64,000 nt of DNA, taken from Campanula takesimana (taxonomy: Eukaryota; Streptophyta; Magnoliopsida; Asterales; Campanulaceae). The notes below the pieces were generated by a model. The model saw only the letters and a program-made list of their open reading frames with translations. It was not told where the DNA came from and searched no databases. Positions 43,826 through 54,853 of the stretch are shown here, piece after piece. The DNA lies in NCBI GenBank assembly GCA_026119855.1, contig JAOWBW010001052.1, forward strand, positions 372,001-436,000, given 5' to 3'. Each line of letters starts with the position of its first letter. Positions within the stretch are counted from its first letter, which is position 1. The translations under genes were made by a program, and so were the position numbers.

Positions 43826-45061
43826 TTACCAACTTCCCAACCTGGGGCGTTCAAGCTTTCCTTCTGCAATTAATTCCTGGATGATGCGTTTCACAGTGGT
43901 TCAATCATCGGTACTATGCCTATGGTAGTTGTGAAAGGCACACCTCTTCGTGATGTTGCGGCGTCTTTCAGGATTCTTTGGCCGAAAATTTTCGAGGGGC
44001 TGCATGAGACCTTGTTTGACCAATCCTTCAAACACTTTGCTTATGGGCATTCTGAAATCCTCAAACTTTGTGAAATGGGGCTCGGCTTGGCATTAGGCTT
44101 TTCTTTCATCGTTGACCGTAGCGTGGTGGGGATAAGAATCGCCGCCACTTAATGCAAAGGGGTGCTCATTGAGTGTCCTTTCAAACTTAGTTTCCATTTG
44201 CTTTCTCTTTCCCAATGGATAACTGAGAGGATTTTGCAGAGGCGCGGGGGCGTAGGAATACTCATAACCTCGGTTGTTTGCAGGAATATACATCGGAGGC
44301 ATGCAAGGAGCTCGCGGTCCAAAAGGTCTTGAATTGTAGAAATGATACGGGTCACCCCAGAATCTTATTGGGAAATCCGATGGGGGTAAGTTGGTGATGC
44401 CTGGTCGGGTATCCATATATGGTGTAAACAGTGACTGAGTTCCAGGGACTTGGTTAATGGTATTAAACCGAGAGAGAATACGATTGGGAAGGTGTTGTGA
44501 GTATGATGCTCGAGGCATGACCGGGGCGAACGATGGTTTGCGGGCGTTTCGAGTAGATTGTGCTTGGTGTTTTATAGGAGGCGTCCCATAGGAGATGTTG
44601 GATTTGGGATGAGGCGGAGTGACAGGCATGTTTTGAATGACGGTGTGTTGGGGCAAAGAAAGGGGAATCTTGGTATTTTTGTAAGATTGGGGAGGTGATG
44701 TTTGGTTGCAATTTGGAGGTTGGGTGGCGTATACCTCTTCTTTGTGGTTGACAACTTTGGTGAAGGGCCCATCAGTTTCAAATAGAGCTGTAACATCTCT
44801 TTGTTTCGTCGGCTCATCAAACGGAGTTTGCGTTCCTTTGTGGCTCTCTGTGATGACTTCTTCCTTAGCCCCGGAGGCTTCTAAAGCTTGGAGAAACTCT
44901 TCTTTCGTTGGGCTATCCGTATTATCCGCGGCGTCATTTCCCAAGCTACTATCCACTGAAGTGGTCTTTCCGAGGTACCGGGTCGAAGAAGTTGTAGTGA
45001 CCGGGGAAATTTCTGACTCCACACGCACTAGGCGGTGATATGATGCTCTCTTCCACTTCAT
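43826..45061 (-). pseudogene. E4 gag-like protein, Pro-rich with Tat-type C-terminal module
   Basis: The first frame, 45061-44093, encodes about 320 residues rich in Pro, Ser, Thr and Tyr (PPHPKSNISYGTPPIKHQ, GPRAPCMPPMYIPANN). After a frame change near 44080 the C-terminus continues to TAA at 43828-43826. There it has FRMPISKVFEGLVKQGL, a zinc-knuckle-like CAFHNYHRHSTDD broken by TGA, then TVKRIIQELIAEGKL. That last module matches the end of the E3 protein (HELGMPREKVLDHLLEAG ... LRNHIQALIDEG). The retrotransposon gag core of E1/E2 is absent. Its function is unknown; RNA binding is plausible from the knuckle-like motif. Confidence 0.65.
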
Positions 45062-45453
45062 CTGAGCTACGGGGGGGAAGAAGAAAAGGGTAATTTAGGC
45101 TCGGGTAAACATTGGGTGAATGCTTGGGCTATGCTCGTGCTGCTGATGGGATAGGACCGTTATGCTTAGACCTATGGAGTGGGAGGTGGACGGGATTTAA
45201 TGGGATCTCGAATCCATTCGACATTCTAGCGGGGACCTATTTACAAGGTTGTAACGGACGCTTAGGCGACTAATCCTAATGGCTCAATGGGTGGTTAGGC
45301 AACTACTCCTAAGGGTTTAATGGCATCTTCGGAATCCATCCATAGATTGATGGGTACCTTGGAGATCTTCCAAAGACTTGACGGACTCTTAAGGAACTAT
45401 TCCTAAGGACTTAACGGGATATTAAGAAACTAATCCTAAGGCTTAACGAGATC

Positions 45454-45690
45454 TTGGAGGATAACAGGGATCCATCCAAGGATTCTACTGGCTTCTTGGA
45501 GGATAACGGGGATCCATCCAAGGATTCGACTGGCTTCTTGGAGGATAACGGGGATCCATCCAAGGACTTTACTGACTTCCTAGGGGACTATTCCTAAGGA
45601 TTTAACAGGAATCTTAACAGGGACCTAGGGGACTAATCCTAGGGGCTTAACGGAGATCTTGGAGGATAACGGGGATCTATCCAAAGACTT
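45454..45690 (-). repeat. E4 42-bp tandem repeat
   Basis: Units TTGGAGGATAACGGGGATCC at 45454, 45496 and 45538, with a detached further copy at about 45658. Confidence 0.85.
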
Positions 45691-45808
45691 AACGAAATGA
45701 CGCTTGTTAACGAAAGAATGCAATGTGTCAAAGACGAGAAGAAAAAACGGATCAAATTCATGAAAGGTGCAATTAATTATCCATTCAAGTTTACTTAAAA
45801 CGCATTTT

Positions 45809-45987
45809 TATTCCTAAATGGTTGGAAAAGATTTTTCTTCTTTTTCGCAACTACTCTAAACCCTGGATAAGTGGAGGCCATCACTACGTCTATAAGCCCC
45901 TTGTTTTTCACCTGTATTGCACACCCCCAAGGACGGACTATCCCGGGCGAGAGTCCTATAGGGCACGTGGCTTCCACCAACCAAAAG
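45809..45987 (-). promoter_or_regulatory. Conserved leader block of E4 (shared with E3)
   Basis: The counterpart of 20581-20760, with long identical runs such as GGAGGCCATCACTACGTCTA. Confidence 0.58.
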
Positions 45988-46873
45988 AACCATTCTTAAG
46001 GTCTAGTACACCATAAAGTTTCAATGCATAAGCCATTCTTATTATGATTAAGCCTTGGTCAAGGTTAAGATTAACTTATTGCCTTAACGAGACTTTGGCA
46101 TGACCTCATTTTAATGAGGGATCTTGGACCTTAACCTTGGGCTTAAGGATAATTAGGATGGGTAAGACATCAAAACTTAATGACAGGGTGCCATCTCATT
46201 TTCAGTAAATGAACAAGGTCAAGTGTACGTAGTGTGAGGCCTTGTATGTTCCCTTTTGAGTTAAAATAGGAATTTTCAATGCATTTTAATGTCATGAGCA
46301 AGAATAATCAAGATATGAACAAGTAATGAACAAGTAATAAACAAGGATATGAACAAATAAGAATCTTGAAATTCAAATTTTGTACATGAAAAAGTAGTGC
46401 ACAACCAATGGTTTGAAAACCAAAATCTTACAAGGAGGACAAGGTTCTTTGAAAATCAACTTATACAAAAAGGTTGTGCACAAACAAAGGGTTTTGAAAA
46501 CGAAGTTTTGGCTAAGAAAACAAAGGCATATGTACGCAAATAGAGCTGAAAATTTGGAACCTGGACAAGCAGAAGCAAGGGGACCATTAGAATGTTTCTG
46601 CCCTGCAAGAAATGTCAAATTTGAAACATTCTGTGGGCCCAGAAGAACCATCCGTATGGTTGGCTCAGGAGGTCGATTATTTTTTGCGATTTTCCAGTTT
46701 CTAATCCATCTAGCCCCAGTTAATTGTGTCTCCAAGACAATCTCATCTCCAGAAATTAAAACATAAACATAAAACACACACAAGATATGCACAAAGTCAA
46801 CAAACGGGGTCGAGAGTTTGACCCACACAAGGATATACCCGAATCTTCTAAAGAGAAGTTCAGAAACACCTAT

Positions 46874-46891
46874 TCCTCGGCAGAGTCGCCA
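46874..46891 (-). other. E4 primer binding site (Arg-type variant)
   Basis: On the minus strand TGGCGACTCTGCCGAGGA, one base after the LTR end. Its second half differs from that of the other elements. Confidence 0.75.
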
Positions 46892-46892
46892 C

Positions 46893-48020
46893 TGTAAGAT
46901 ACCCGCGGGAAAACAGAAAAGTTCCCCCTCGAGAATCAAACACTGAACTTTATGTTCAAAGAAAAATGGAGTCACCATGTTAAATTAATTTTAAACCCAA
47001 TTCAATGAATATGGTTTGAGAAAATGAGTTCGGAGGTCAGGTTACGTCTTGAGAAGAACGTTTGATGGTTCACCCAATCCGTCTTGGAAAACCGAGTCTC
47101 CCTAAGTTTGTTGACCAAAATGTGCAAGTGTGTGTGTGTGTGTGTGTTTTAAAATGGGAGAAACTGACTTTTAACAGAAAATAATTAGAAAGTTAACAAA
47201 AAGTATTTATTTGCAAAGATTTTGACAGAAAAAACTTCCCTTCGGCTAAACTATCGGTACGGTTGGTTATGGTCATCCTGGGGATTTTGCAGATTTATCA
47301 GAAACAATCCAGTTTCTGGCAGAAACAGAGAATTCTGCTGAAACTGGACAAAATGTGACTTTTCCAGTTTATTTGTATTTTATAAAAACATGCATAACAA
47401 CATCCCTATGCCTTTGATCATTAGATTAGACACCAAAAACAATGATTTGGGTATGATCAAGGCAATTATTGGGGAAAGAAATACAAAAGGTGATGAACAT
47501 GGATTTGAGTCAAGATAACCATTTGGATGGCTAAAGATTGAGACTTTAACATCCAAATGGATGATTCATCCAAAATAAACCTTTGGGACAACCAAAATCA
47601 ACCTTTGAATGGATAAAGATTGAGTCTTTATCATCCAAAGGTGACATTATTAAGGTTAAATCAAAGTTTGGATGGTAAAGATGGAGACTTTACCACCCAA
47701 ACATGATTATTATGGCAATAAATGAACAAATATAATATAAATGTACAAGGGCTCTCTCCATATGTGCTATGGATCACCAAGCCAAATGTAAATGACATAA
47801 AGTAAATGGCATAAACATAACAAGCCATGATCATCCTTTGGTTTGTAACCCTTAATCACACATAAAGCATGAGGGCACCATGGAATCATCTCATGACTTG
47901 GTTCCAATTGATATTATTACATGAATGTAAAGATTTAGAATGAAATAATTAATAGTGCAAGTAGATAATGGTACAAACAAGATAAATAGAAGAGATGAAG
48001 AGGAGATGTGGAGAAGGAGG
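46893..48020 (-). repeat. E4 5' LTR, partial, cut by E8
   Basis: It starts TGTAAGATACCC on the plus strand and aligns to the E3 LTR from GAGTTCGGAGGTCAGGTTAC through the GT microsatellite to the GGAGG before 48021. The remainder is beyond E8, outside the window. Confidence 0.8.
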
Positions 48021-49544
48021 TGATAAATGACTATTTTATAGTCATTTAGAGTATAATCTACCTATCTTTTTATCTCAATTCTTAGCTTTGTTTAGTTAAA
48101 ATAGTTAATTTTATATTGTTTCACGGATATAATACGCATGGTACTTATTGTTAAGTGTTTTACAGAAATTAGGTACTTTTTGGAGCAATCTTGGACTAAG
48201 GTCAGGATTGGGAGATCTTGAAAGGATGCTTGGCATAAAATCGGAGCAGCAATAGCTAAGTCCGGTCGGACCCAACCATATACCCGGCCGAACCAATTGA
48301 AAAATGAAGATTCCAATATTTTTTAGTCTTGGTTCGCCCGAACCTACCTAAATACCCGCCCGGACCATACCTAGGTGCTCGGCTGAGCACCACCCTTGAC
48401 TCGGCCGAGCATGAGCAACAGAAGGTAAAGTTATTTTTTCAAAGGCTTGCTTGACCGAGCACCTCCCTTGACTCGGCCGAATACCCCCTGTTTCCAGCCA
48501 AAAGGTGCCTTTTCAAGAAGCTATCCGGGAAATGATGCAACCCTTGATCCAAGGTCTATAAATAGAAGTTGTAATCAGTATTTTAGGCATCTTGTTTTTA
48601 TTGTAATCATGATCTAAGATTATTACATTCTCTCTCCATCATTATTCTCCACATTTGTGAGATTCGTTGGTGTTCTTGAGTACACTTAAAGCAATAATAT
48701 ATTGAGGTCTATTTTCAGCCATTTGCTTTCACTTCAATCATTCTGAATAAGTATCTCTTCCCTTATCTTTATTTATATACCTTATTCATTCATAATTGTT
48801 ATTAAGATTTTAAATGGCTTGTGAGTAATCCCCCATATTCTTGGGGTTGGAAACTCAACTTTATGTGTTCATCACCTTTAATTCATGCTCTCTTTTCTTC
48901 TCTTCATCTTAAACAATTTATTCATATCGTAACTAAAATGCCTATGACCATGATGAGATCCATGATTCGTATGAACTCCAGTTAGTCGAGAGAAGTACCT
49001 AGCGGAGAATCTCGACTAGCGGATCCATATGAGTAAACTGGGTTTCTATTAATCACGAGAGTAGATTAATGGCCTAGGGATATTCCTTGAGTGGAAAGTA
49101 TGTCGATTTTATAAACTTAACGGATTCTTACTTGTCTATGGGCCATCGAGAGATAGGGCATAGTTAGTATGAGAATACAAATGCTACTTGCTTGATCGTG
49201 AGAAGTAGTGTAGGCTTAACATACCATCCTTGTTTTAAAATGGAACTTAAATCTAACGAGCATGATTAATTGATGAGCATGTGATTGTTTGAGTCCCAAT
49301 CCCGGGAATTTCCTCAATTATAAGAAATTCAATTCAAAGTTAGAGTTTTACAATTTAGTTCTAGACATTGACAAACCAATTTATACCCCTCCAGTCATAC
49401 TTTTTACTATTTTTCTATTAAAGCAAAGATTTTCCAAAGTAAACTCTGTCCTCGTGGGATCGACCCGTACTTGCACTTTTCTATACTATCAATAACCTGT
49501 GAACTTGCGGTAATTTATAACTAAGTCTTCATTTACGCCCAACA
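48021..49544 (+). repeat. E8 5' LTR
   Basis: The end is set by ACGCCCAACA before the PBS. I place the start at TGATAAATGAC because E4 LTR homology stops there. No second LTR is available to confirm it. Confidence 0.62.
48557..48565 (+). promoter_or_regulatory. E8 LTR TATA box
   Basis: TATAAATAG, centrally placed in the LTR. Confidence 0.55.
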
Positions 49545-49550
49545 AGTTTT

Positions 49551-49568
49551 TAGCGCCGTTGCCGGGGA
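49551..49568 (+). other. E8 primer binding site (Athila-type)
   Basis: TAGCGCCGTTGCCGGGGA differs by one base from TGGCGCCGTTGCCGGGGA, the typical Athila site. Confidence 0.85.
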
Positions 49569-49688
49569 CAACGGTATACTTTTTAAATTTTTGCTTTGTA
49601 TTTTCTATTTTTTTTTAATTTATTTATTTAACATATCCTTCGAAGAATTCTTGTCTTTAAAAATTTCTTTAGGTACTCTCGGGAGTTT

Positions 49689-50976
49689 ATGAAAAGAGCC
49701 CGGATAGTTCTTGAAGAATTTGATCCGGAACCTGAAATAACCTTTCACGAAAGGTTACGAAGATTTAGAGAAGTCCTAGAAAAAGAAATGGCACAGAACG
49801 GATTTGGCGACGCGGCCCATTTTGAGATTAAGTCGCAACTTATACATATGGTCATGAACAACCGATTTGGCGGCTCGGCACTTGAAGATCCCCACCTTCA
49901 CATCCAATCTTTTTTGGAATACTGTGACACCACCCGAATTCTCGGTATCACACCAGAGGCTATAAGGATGTGCCTTTTCCCATTTTATTTAAAGGATAAG
50001 GCAAAACAATGGTTCAACTTGGTCCCCAACAATTCCTTAATAACATGGGACCAAGTTCAAGAATCCTTCCTCGGACGTTTCTTCCCACCATCCAAGACCG
50101 CTCAAATCCGTACGAAAATTACAAATTTTAGTCAAAACAGTAACGAGTCGCTCTACAATGCATGGGAGTGGTACAAGGAGCTCTTAAGGATGTGCCCACA
50201 CCACGGGCTTGAAAAGTGGTTGATAGTACACACATTCTACAACGGTCTCACATTCAAAACAAGGGAGACCATAGATGCCGCCGCTGGAGGAGAACTTATG
50301 AACAAAGGGGTAGACGAAGCGCACGACTTGATCGAGAACATAGCATTGAACCATTATCAATTGTCAAATGAAAGGTAGAAACCGCAAGGGACTCCAGGTA
50401 AGTATAATGTTGATGCCGTTACTCTCCTCTATTCTAAGGTTGACATGATTCTAAAAAAGTTTGAAAAATCTTAATGTGAATCCCGTGGCCAATGTAAACA
50501 TTTTTTGTGAACTATGTGGTTCTAACTCACATAGTACCAAAGGTTGTGAATTGCTTGACACTACTCCTAGTGAGCAAGCAATTTTTGTAAACTCTTATGG
50601 GAAAAACGGGGGTATGTATTCAAACACATATAATCCCGAATGGAAAAATCACCCCTATTTTTCCTATAAGAGCAATAATGTTTTAAACCCTCAACCTTCT
50701 ACACAACCACTAGGATTCACACCAAATTTCAACAATAATGCTTTCCCTCCCCCTAAATCTATGTTGGGTCTTATAATGGACTATATAGTCGAAAATAAAA
50801 ATGCTCAAGATAAGATCAACAATGAGGTTATGGAAAATTTTAAGGCATTAAATAGTAGGTTCGATAATCTAGTCGCTCACAATAAAATGCTAGAGAACTA
50901 ACTAGCTCAACAAGCCAATGCTTCGTATAGACCACAAGGGAGTCTTCCCGGTCAAACGCAAAGGCCTAATGAGCAT
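49689..50976 (+). pseudogene. gag: E8 gag (Athila type), cut by E7
   Basis: The ORF runs from ATG 49689 to TAG at 50376-50378. It carries the retrotransposon gag core: DPHLHIQSFLEYCDTTRI, RMCLFPFYLKDKAKQWFNLV and FLGRFFPPSKT. After the stop and a frame change near 50460 the C-terminal half continues with a zinc-knuckle-like CELCGSNSHSTKGCE and FNNNAFPPPKSMLGLIMDYI. A further stop lies at 50899-50901. The last visible stretch, up to the E7 LTR at 50977, is RPQGSLPGQTQRPNEH. Order and motifs are those of Athila Gag. Capsid precursor; dead copy. Confidence 0.85.
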
Positions 50977-52329
50977 TGTTGGGTATGCCCACTTATATCT
51001 CAATATTTAATGTATAGGATTAGTTAGATTTGATTGATCCATCACCTAAGTTTTATTTCATGGACTTTAGACCCATATGTAAGAAGTATTTATACTTCAT
51101 TTTTTAGGTAGTCCATTTGATAGAATAGGCTTAGGAATAGGGCAAAGATATCAACATTTAAGAAAATCACAAGCAAAAATCAAGCCACGCGCCTATGTAC
51201 CTAGCATGCGCCTTTGCACCTAGCTAGCGCGCGCATAGATATGCTCCCCAATTGGCTCACGCGCCTCATTTGATATGTTTCAACACTTTGTGATTTATTG
51301 AAGACTTGAAGAAATTCAAACTACGCCAAAGATCCAATGGTGGAAAAATAACACGTATGCACTTTGATTTGAGGACACCTGTCCACAACGGTCATATTTA
51401 GGTTATGTGTCTAACGTCTATAAAAGGACACGTGCTCCACTCAACGAGCTCCAGCACATCTGTCATTTATCTTATCCACAAGGGATTTCCAACGGCTAGT
51501 TTTTGGGGTTCACCTATAAATACCACATAAGTTCAAACATTTGAAGTTGCTAAGATATTCTGAATTTCTCTCTCAAGCATTTGTTGAATATTTGAAGATT
51601 GCTCATTGAATTCCCAGATTTCTTAAGAACACCTTCATACCTTTATACTTAGCCTAGATCCTTAAGAAAAAACACTTTAGTTTTATTCTTCTCTCAATCT
51701 CATAGATCTAAAGAGCCTTGAAACTAAGAACACACACGCACCTCTTTAAGTTTGATCACTTAGATCTTTCTTTAAGAGATACACCAGTTTTGTCTAGGAT
51801 TTGTTCTTTCATAGATAATAGATCTTGAGTTTGTATTGAGCTCAAAAGTTGTAATTTGTAATACTCACTCATATTATAAGATCTCCATTAGAAATCCAAG
51901 ACTAACCATCTTGGTAGAGGACGTAGATCAATTCCCGATCGAACCTCTCCAAATAGCGCGTATTTACTTCTTGTCATTTACTTTCAAGTTTATATCTTAT
52001 CTCACTATTTGCTTGTTTAATCATTGTAGATTGATTGGATTAAATTGTGTTGTGTTTGTTTCACATTTGCCTTAGTTTCCTCTTTCACTCACTTTGAGCC
52101 AAAATACTTAGAGTGTGTGTTGCGCCCCCTTTATCATCTTTGCGCCTATTTTACATAACTAAATTCCAATATGCATTTCACTCACTCACTTAGGTGCATT
52201 TCATAACACTTATTTGATAAAGTGCGCATTTGCAATTGAGTTTATCAAGGGTACGAAAAGAATTTCAAAACAGTTATTCACCCCCCCTCTAACTATTTTT
52301 ATACCCTTGTTTCCCCTTTGGGACCAACA
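50977..52329 (+). repeat. E7 5' LTR
   Basis: 1353 bp with perfect 6-bp terminal inverted repeats, TGTTGG ... CCAACA. It lies directly before the PBS. Confidence 0.88.
51515..51522 (+). promoter_or_regulatory. E7 LTR TATA box
   Basis: TATAAATA in the middle of the LTR, downstream of which long T-rich leader sequence follows. Confidence 0.58.
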
Positions 52330-52331
52330 AG

Positions 52332-52343
52332 TGGTATCAGAGC
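52332..52343 (+). other. E7 primer binding site (Met-type)
   Basis: TGGTATCAGAGC, complementary to the initiator tRNA-Met 3' end, two bases after the LTR. Confidence 0.88.
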
Positions 52344-52402
52344 AAACACCATTATAAAAAGTTTTTGTTTTTCAAGCTTAACAGCTTGGTTGCCGATTCG
52401 AA

Positions 52403-52907
52403 ATGGCAAACTCAAAGCCTATGGAAACTGCAAACTACACTCATGTTCCAGTCTTTAATGAAGATCATTTTGACGTATGAAAATTCAGCATCTTGACCCA
52501 TCTCAGCTCAATCGATGAAAGGCTTTATGACACCGTCGTTTATGGACCTTACATCCCAATGAAAGCGAATCCAAATCCGCGCACCAACGCTGGTCAACCA
52601 ACAGTTCAGAAATCAAAGGAGGAATGGACTGAAGAAGAAATTTGAAGAGTTACAAATGATGGGAAAGCAAGAAACATTCTCCTAAGCACTCTAAGCACGG
52701 CTATGAAACAACAAGTCATACATTGTGCCACTGCCAATGAATTATGGGATGCTATTGAAGAGCATATTGAAAGAGACACTGTTTGCAAAGAGAACAAGAG
52801 ATATGAAGTACAAAAGAGATTCAAAATTTCTCTCAACTCCCCGGTGAAACATTAAGACAGACTTATGAACGCTATTGTGAAATCATCAATCTATGTATTT
52901 CACTTGG
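52403..52907 (+). pseudogene. gag: E7 gag, N-terminal part
   Basis: ATG at 52403 opens MANSKPMETANYTHVPVFNE. The frame carries a copia-type gag (UBN2-like) with ANELWDAIEEHIERD and RYEVQKRFK. TGA codons at 52478-52480 and 52643-52645 interrupt it, and the frame changes near 52835. E6 begins at 52908, after the CTTGG target site, and gag continues at 61058. Confidence 0.8.
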
Positions 52908-53877
52908 TATAGATACCCTGGGGGCCACGGCTTGGCTAGAGCGCGTGAGTTACCCTAGGATGTCTATTTGTGTTTTACAGTCGCCACCTATGTTTTATAA
53001 GAACATAAGAAAAACCTAATGTTTATAGCCTAAGTTTGATTACGAAAACAGAGATTCTTTGTTATGAGGTTCGGGGGTTAGGTTACAAGATGGGAAGTAC
53101 TTAAACACCCATCTCGCCCAACTAAAGTTGGTCTTGCTTGATTAAAATCTACATAAATGATGAAATGTTCTTCTTATTCTTGATGATAAAAGGGGGGTAA
53201 AAAAGGGGTGTTTGGAATGTAGGGAGATAACTTCGTGACTAGCTTCAATGAAGTGAAGTAGTCTTTGATGTCATGTCCCAAAATGTTTGGGTGATTGCAA
53301 GTTTGATTTAAAGCAAAAGAAAGAGAGAAGAGATGAAGTAAAAAAGGAGGGAAAAGTGTAGTCTTTTACCAATACTTCAAAGAACTTCAAGGACTCCTTC
53401 AAGAGGTTCTTAGGAAAATGCCTTGTAAGTATTTGTGTATAGTTTTTGTTAATGATTCAAATCTCCTTCTCCTTCAATGGTGAATTAGAGGGGTTTTTAT
53501 AGGTAAAGAAGGTGTGTTTTTGGTGCCAAAACCAAGTCACAAAGGTCAGTTTCCCGGGCAAATCCTGTTAAAAGGAGCAAGGGAGGGATTCTTGGACAGA
53601 AATTTGTAACTGACGCCCAGGTGCGCGCGCCTCCTACCTTGGTGGTGGGATGTGCGCGCCTCTGGCCCCAAAGGGTGAAAGCGCGCGCTTTGGAGATGGC
53701 AAAAATGACAGAATAGACTAGAAAGTCAGCACTGTTATTCAGTTTGGTCCCTGGACTTAACGAAGTTAGTCAGGAACTTAACGAAAGTAACAGAAACTAA
53801 CGAGAAACACTAAAAATAGGGAGAAACACAAAATCAAATGTGCAATCGGGTGAGCGGTCCAAGGCGGGGTGTCTACA
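52908..53877 (-). repeat. E6 3' LTR
   Basis: 970 bp. On the minus strand it begins TGTAGACACCCC and ends ...GGTATCTATA, the last bases mutated from the usual CTACA. Its GCGCGC segment is at about 53623-53700. Confidence 0.92.
53494..53501 (-). promoter_or_regulatory. E6 3' LTR TATA box
   Basis: TATAAAAA on the minus strand, paired with 60795-60802 in the other LTR. Confidence 0.55.
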
Positions 53878-54040
53878 GAGCCCCTCGGTGACGTGTATTA
53901 CAAAGCAAAACGCGTCGACGAAAGAACAAAACATCCGCCGAGGACATCACCAGGAAAAAAACAAAGACTCGATGAAAACAAGAATCTTGAATTTACAAGG
54001 GATAGGAGTGCGCTCCCTGTGTGAGCGGCTTTTACTGATA
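53878..54040 (-). promoter_or_regulatory. E6 3' terminal conserved block and polypurine tract
   Basis: On the minus strand it ends CACCGAGGGGCTC before the LTR and begins with GCTCACACAGGGAGCGCA, as in E1 and E2. Confidence 0.7.
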
Positions 54041-54095
54041 GAAGGGGTGCGGTGATAGAAATCGGCCCACCGTGGCCTAAATTTAGAGTCCGTAT

Positions 54096-54853
54096 AGAGG
54101 ACTTGGAGGGACTAGAGAGTCTACCTGCCGATGTAGAGGGACTCGAGAGTCTGTCTGCTGATTTGGAGGGACTGGAGAGTCTGCCTGCCGACGTAGAGGG
54201 ACTCAAAAGTGTGCCTGCTGATGTAGAGGGACTCGAAAGTCTGCATGTTGATTTGGAGGGACTGGAGAGTTTGTCTGCTGATTTGGAGGGATTGGAGAGT
54301 CTGCCTATCGATGTAGAGGGACTCGAAAGTCTCCCTGCTGGTGTAGAGGGACTCAAGAGTCTGCCTGCTGATTTGGAGGGACTGGAGAGTCTGCCTACCG
54401 ATGTAGAGGGACTCGAAAGTCTGCCTGCTGATTTGGAGGGACTGGAGAGTCTGCCTGCCGATGTAGAGGGACTCAAAAAACTGCCTGCTGGTGTAGAGGG
54501 ACTCGAAAGTCTGCCTGCTGATATGGAGGGACTGGAGAGTCTGCCTGCCGATTTGGAGGGACTCGAAAGTCTGCCTGCTAATGTAGAGGGACTCAAAAGT
54601 CTGCCTGCTGGTGTAGAGGGACTCAAAGTCTGCCTGCTAGTTTAGAGGGACTCGAAAGTCTGCCTGCTGGTGTAGAGGGACTCGAAAGTCTGTCTGCTAG
54701 TGTAGAGGGACTCGAAAGTCTGCCTGCTGGTGTAAAGGGACTCGAAAGTCTGCCTGCTGATTTAGAGGGACTTGAAAGTCTGCCTGCTGATTTAGAGGGA
54801 CTCAAAAGTCTGCCTGCTTGATTTGGAGGGACTCGAGAGTCTGCCTGCTGATG
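54096..54853 (-). repeat. E6 30-bp minisatellite
   Basis: About 25 copies of a 30-bp unit containing GAGGGACTCGAAAGTCTGCC. Two unit types (GATTTGGAGGGACTGG and GATGTAGAGGGACTCG) alternate over part of the array, giving a 60-bp higher-order unit. The plus-strand frame reads like GLESLPADLE repeats, which only mimic a leucine-rich repeat. Confidence 0.93.

Larger units (their letters stand above)
45062..46873 (-). other. E4 leader
   Basis: It holds a 42-bp tandem array at 45454-45690, the leader block at 45809-45987 shared with E3, and a CCGTATGG palindrome variant near 46645. No gene is supported. Confidence 0.65.
40424..48020 (-). mobile_element. E4: non-autonomous Tat-type element (right part visible)
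   Basis: From right to left: start of the LTR cut by E8, Arg-type PBS, leader, gag-like gene, coiled-coil ORF, spacer, tandem arrays, then the E2 insertion. It is related to E3 along most of its length (LTR, leader block, spacer, 110-bp array). It has no pol and, in the visible part, no PMD gene. Its 3' LTR must lie left of the window if it survives. E4 is the outermost layer of both nests. Confidence 0.82.
48021..50976 (+). mobile_element. E8: Athila-type Ty3/gypsy element, 5' part
   Basis: 5' LTR, PBS and broken gag are visible up to the E7 insertion at 50977. The remainder must lie right of the window, beyond E7. PBS and gag both fit Athila. Confidence 0.8.

Noticed and set aside
46373..46978. 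201-aa minus-strand frame with hydrophobic Phe/Leu-rich stretches across the E4 LTR-PBS junction
   Set aside because: It crosses the PBS and leader and has no conserved counterpart in E3, so it is probably a chance open frame.
52331..52345. Possible tRNA gene remnant
   Set aside because: Only 12 bases match a tRNA 3' end, as expected for a primer binding site; no cloverleaf is present. The same holds for the Arg-type sites.
54052..54645. 197-aa plus-strand frame resembling leucine-rich repeats
   Set aside because: It is only the translation of a 30-bp tandem array; the opposite strand is open too, and there is no unique domain or promoter.
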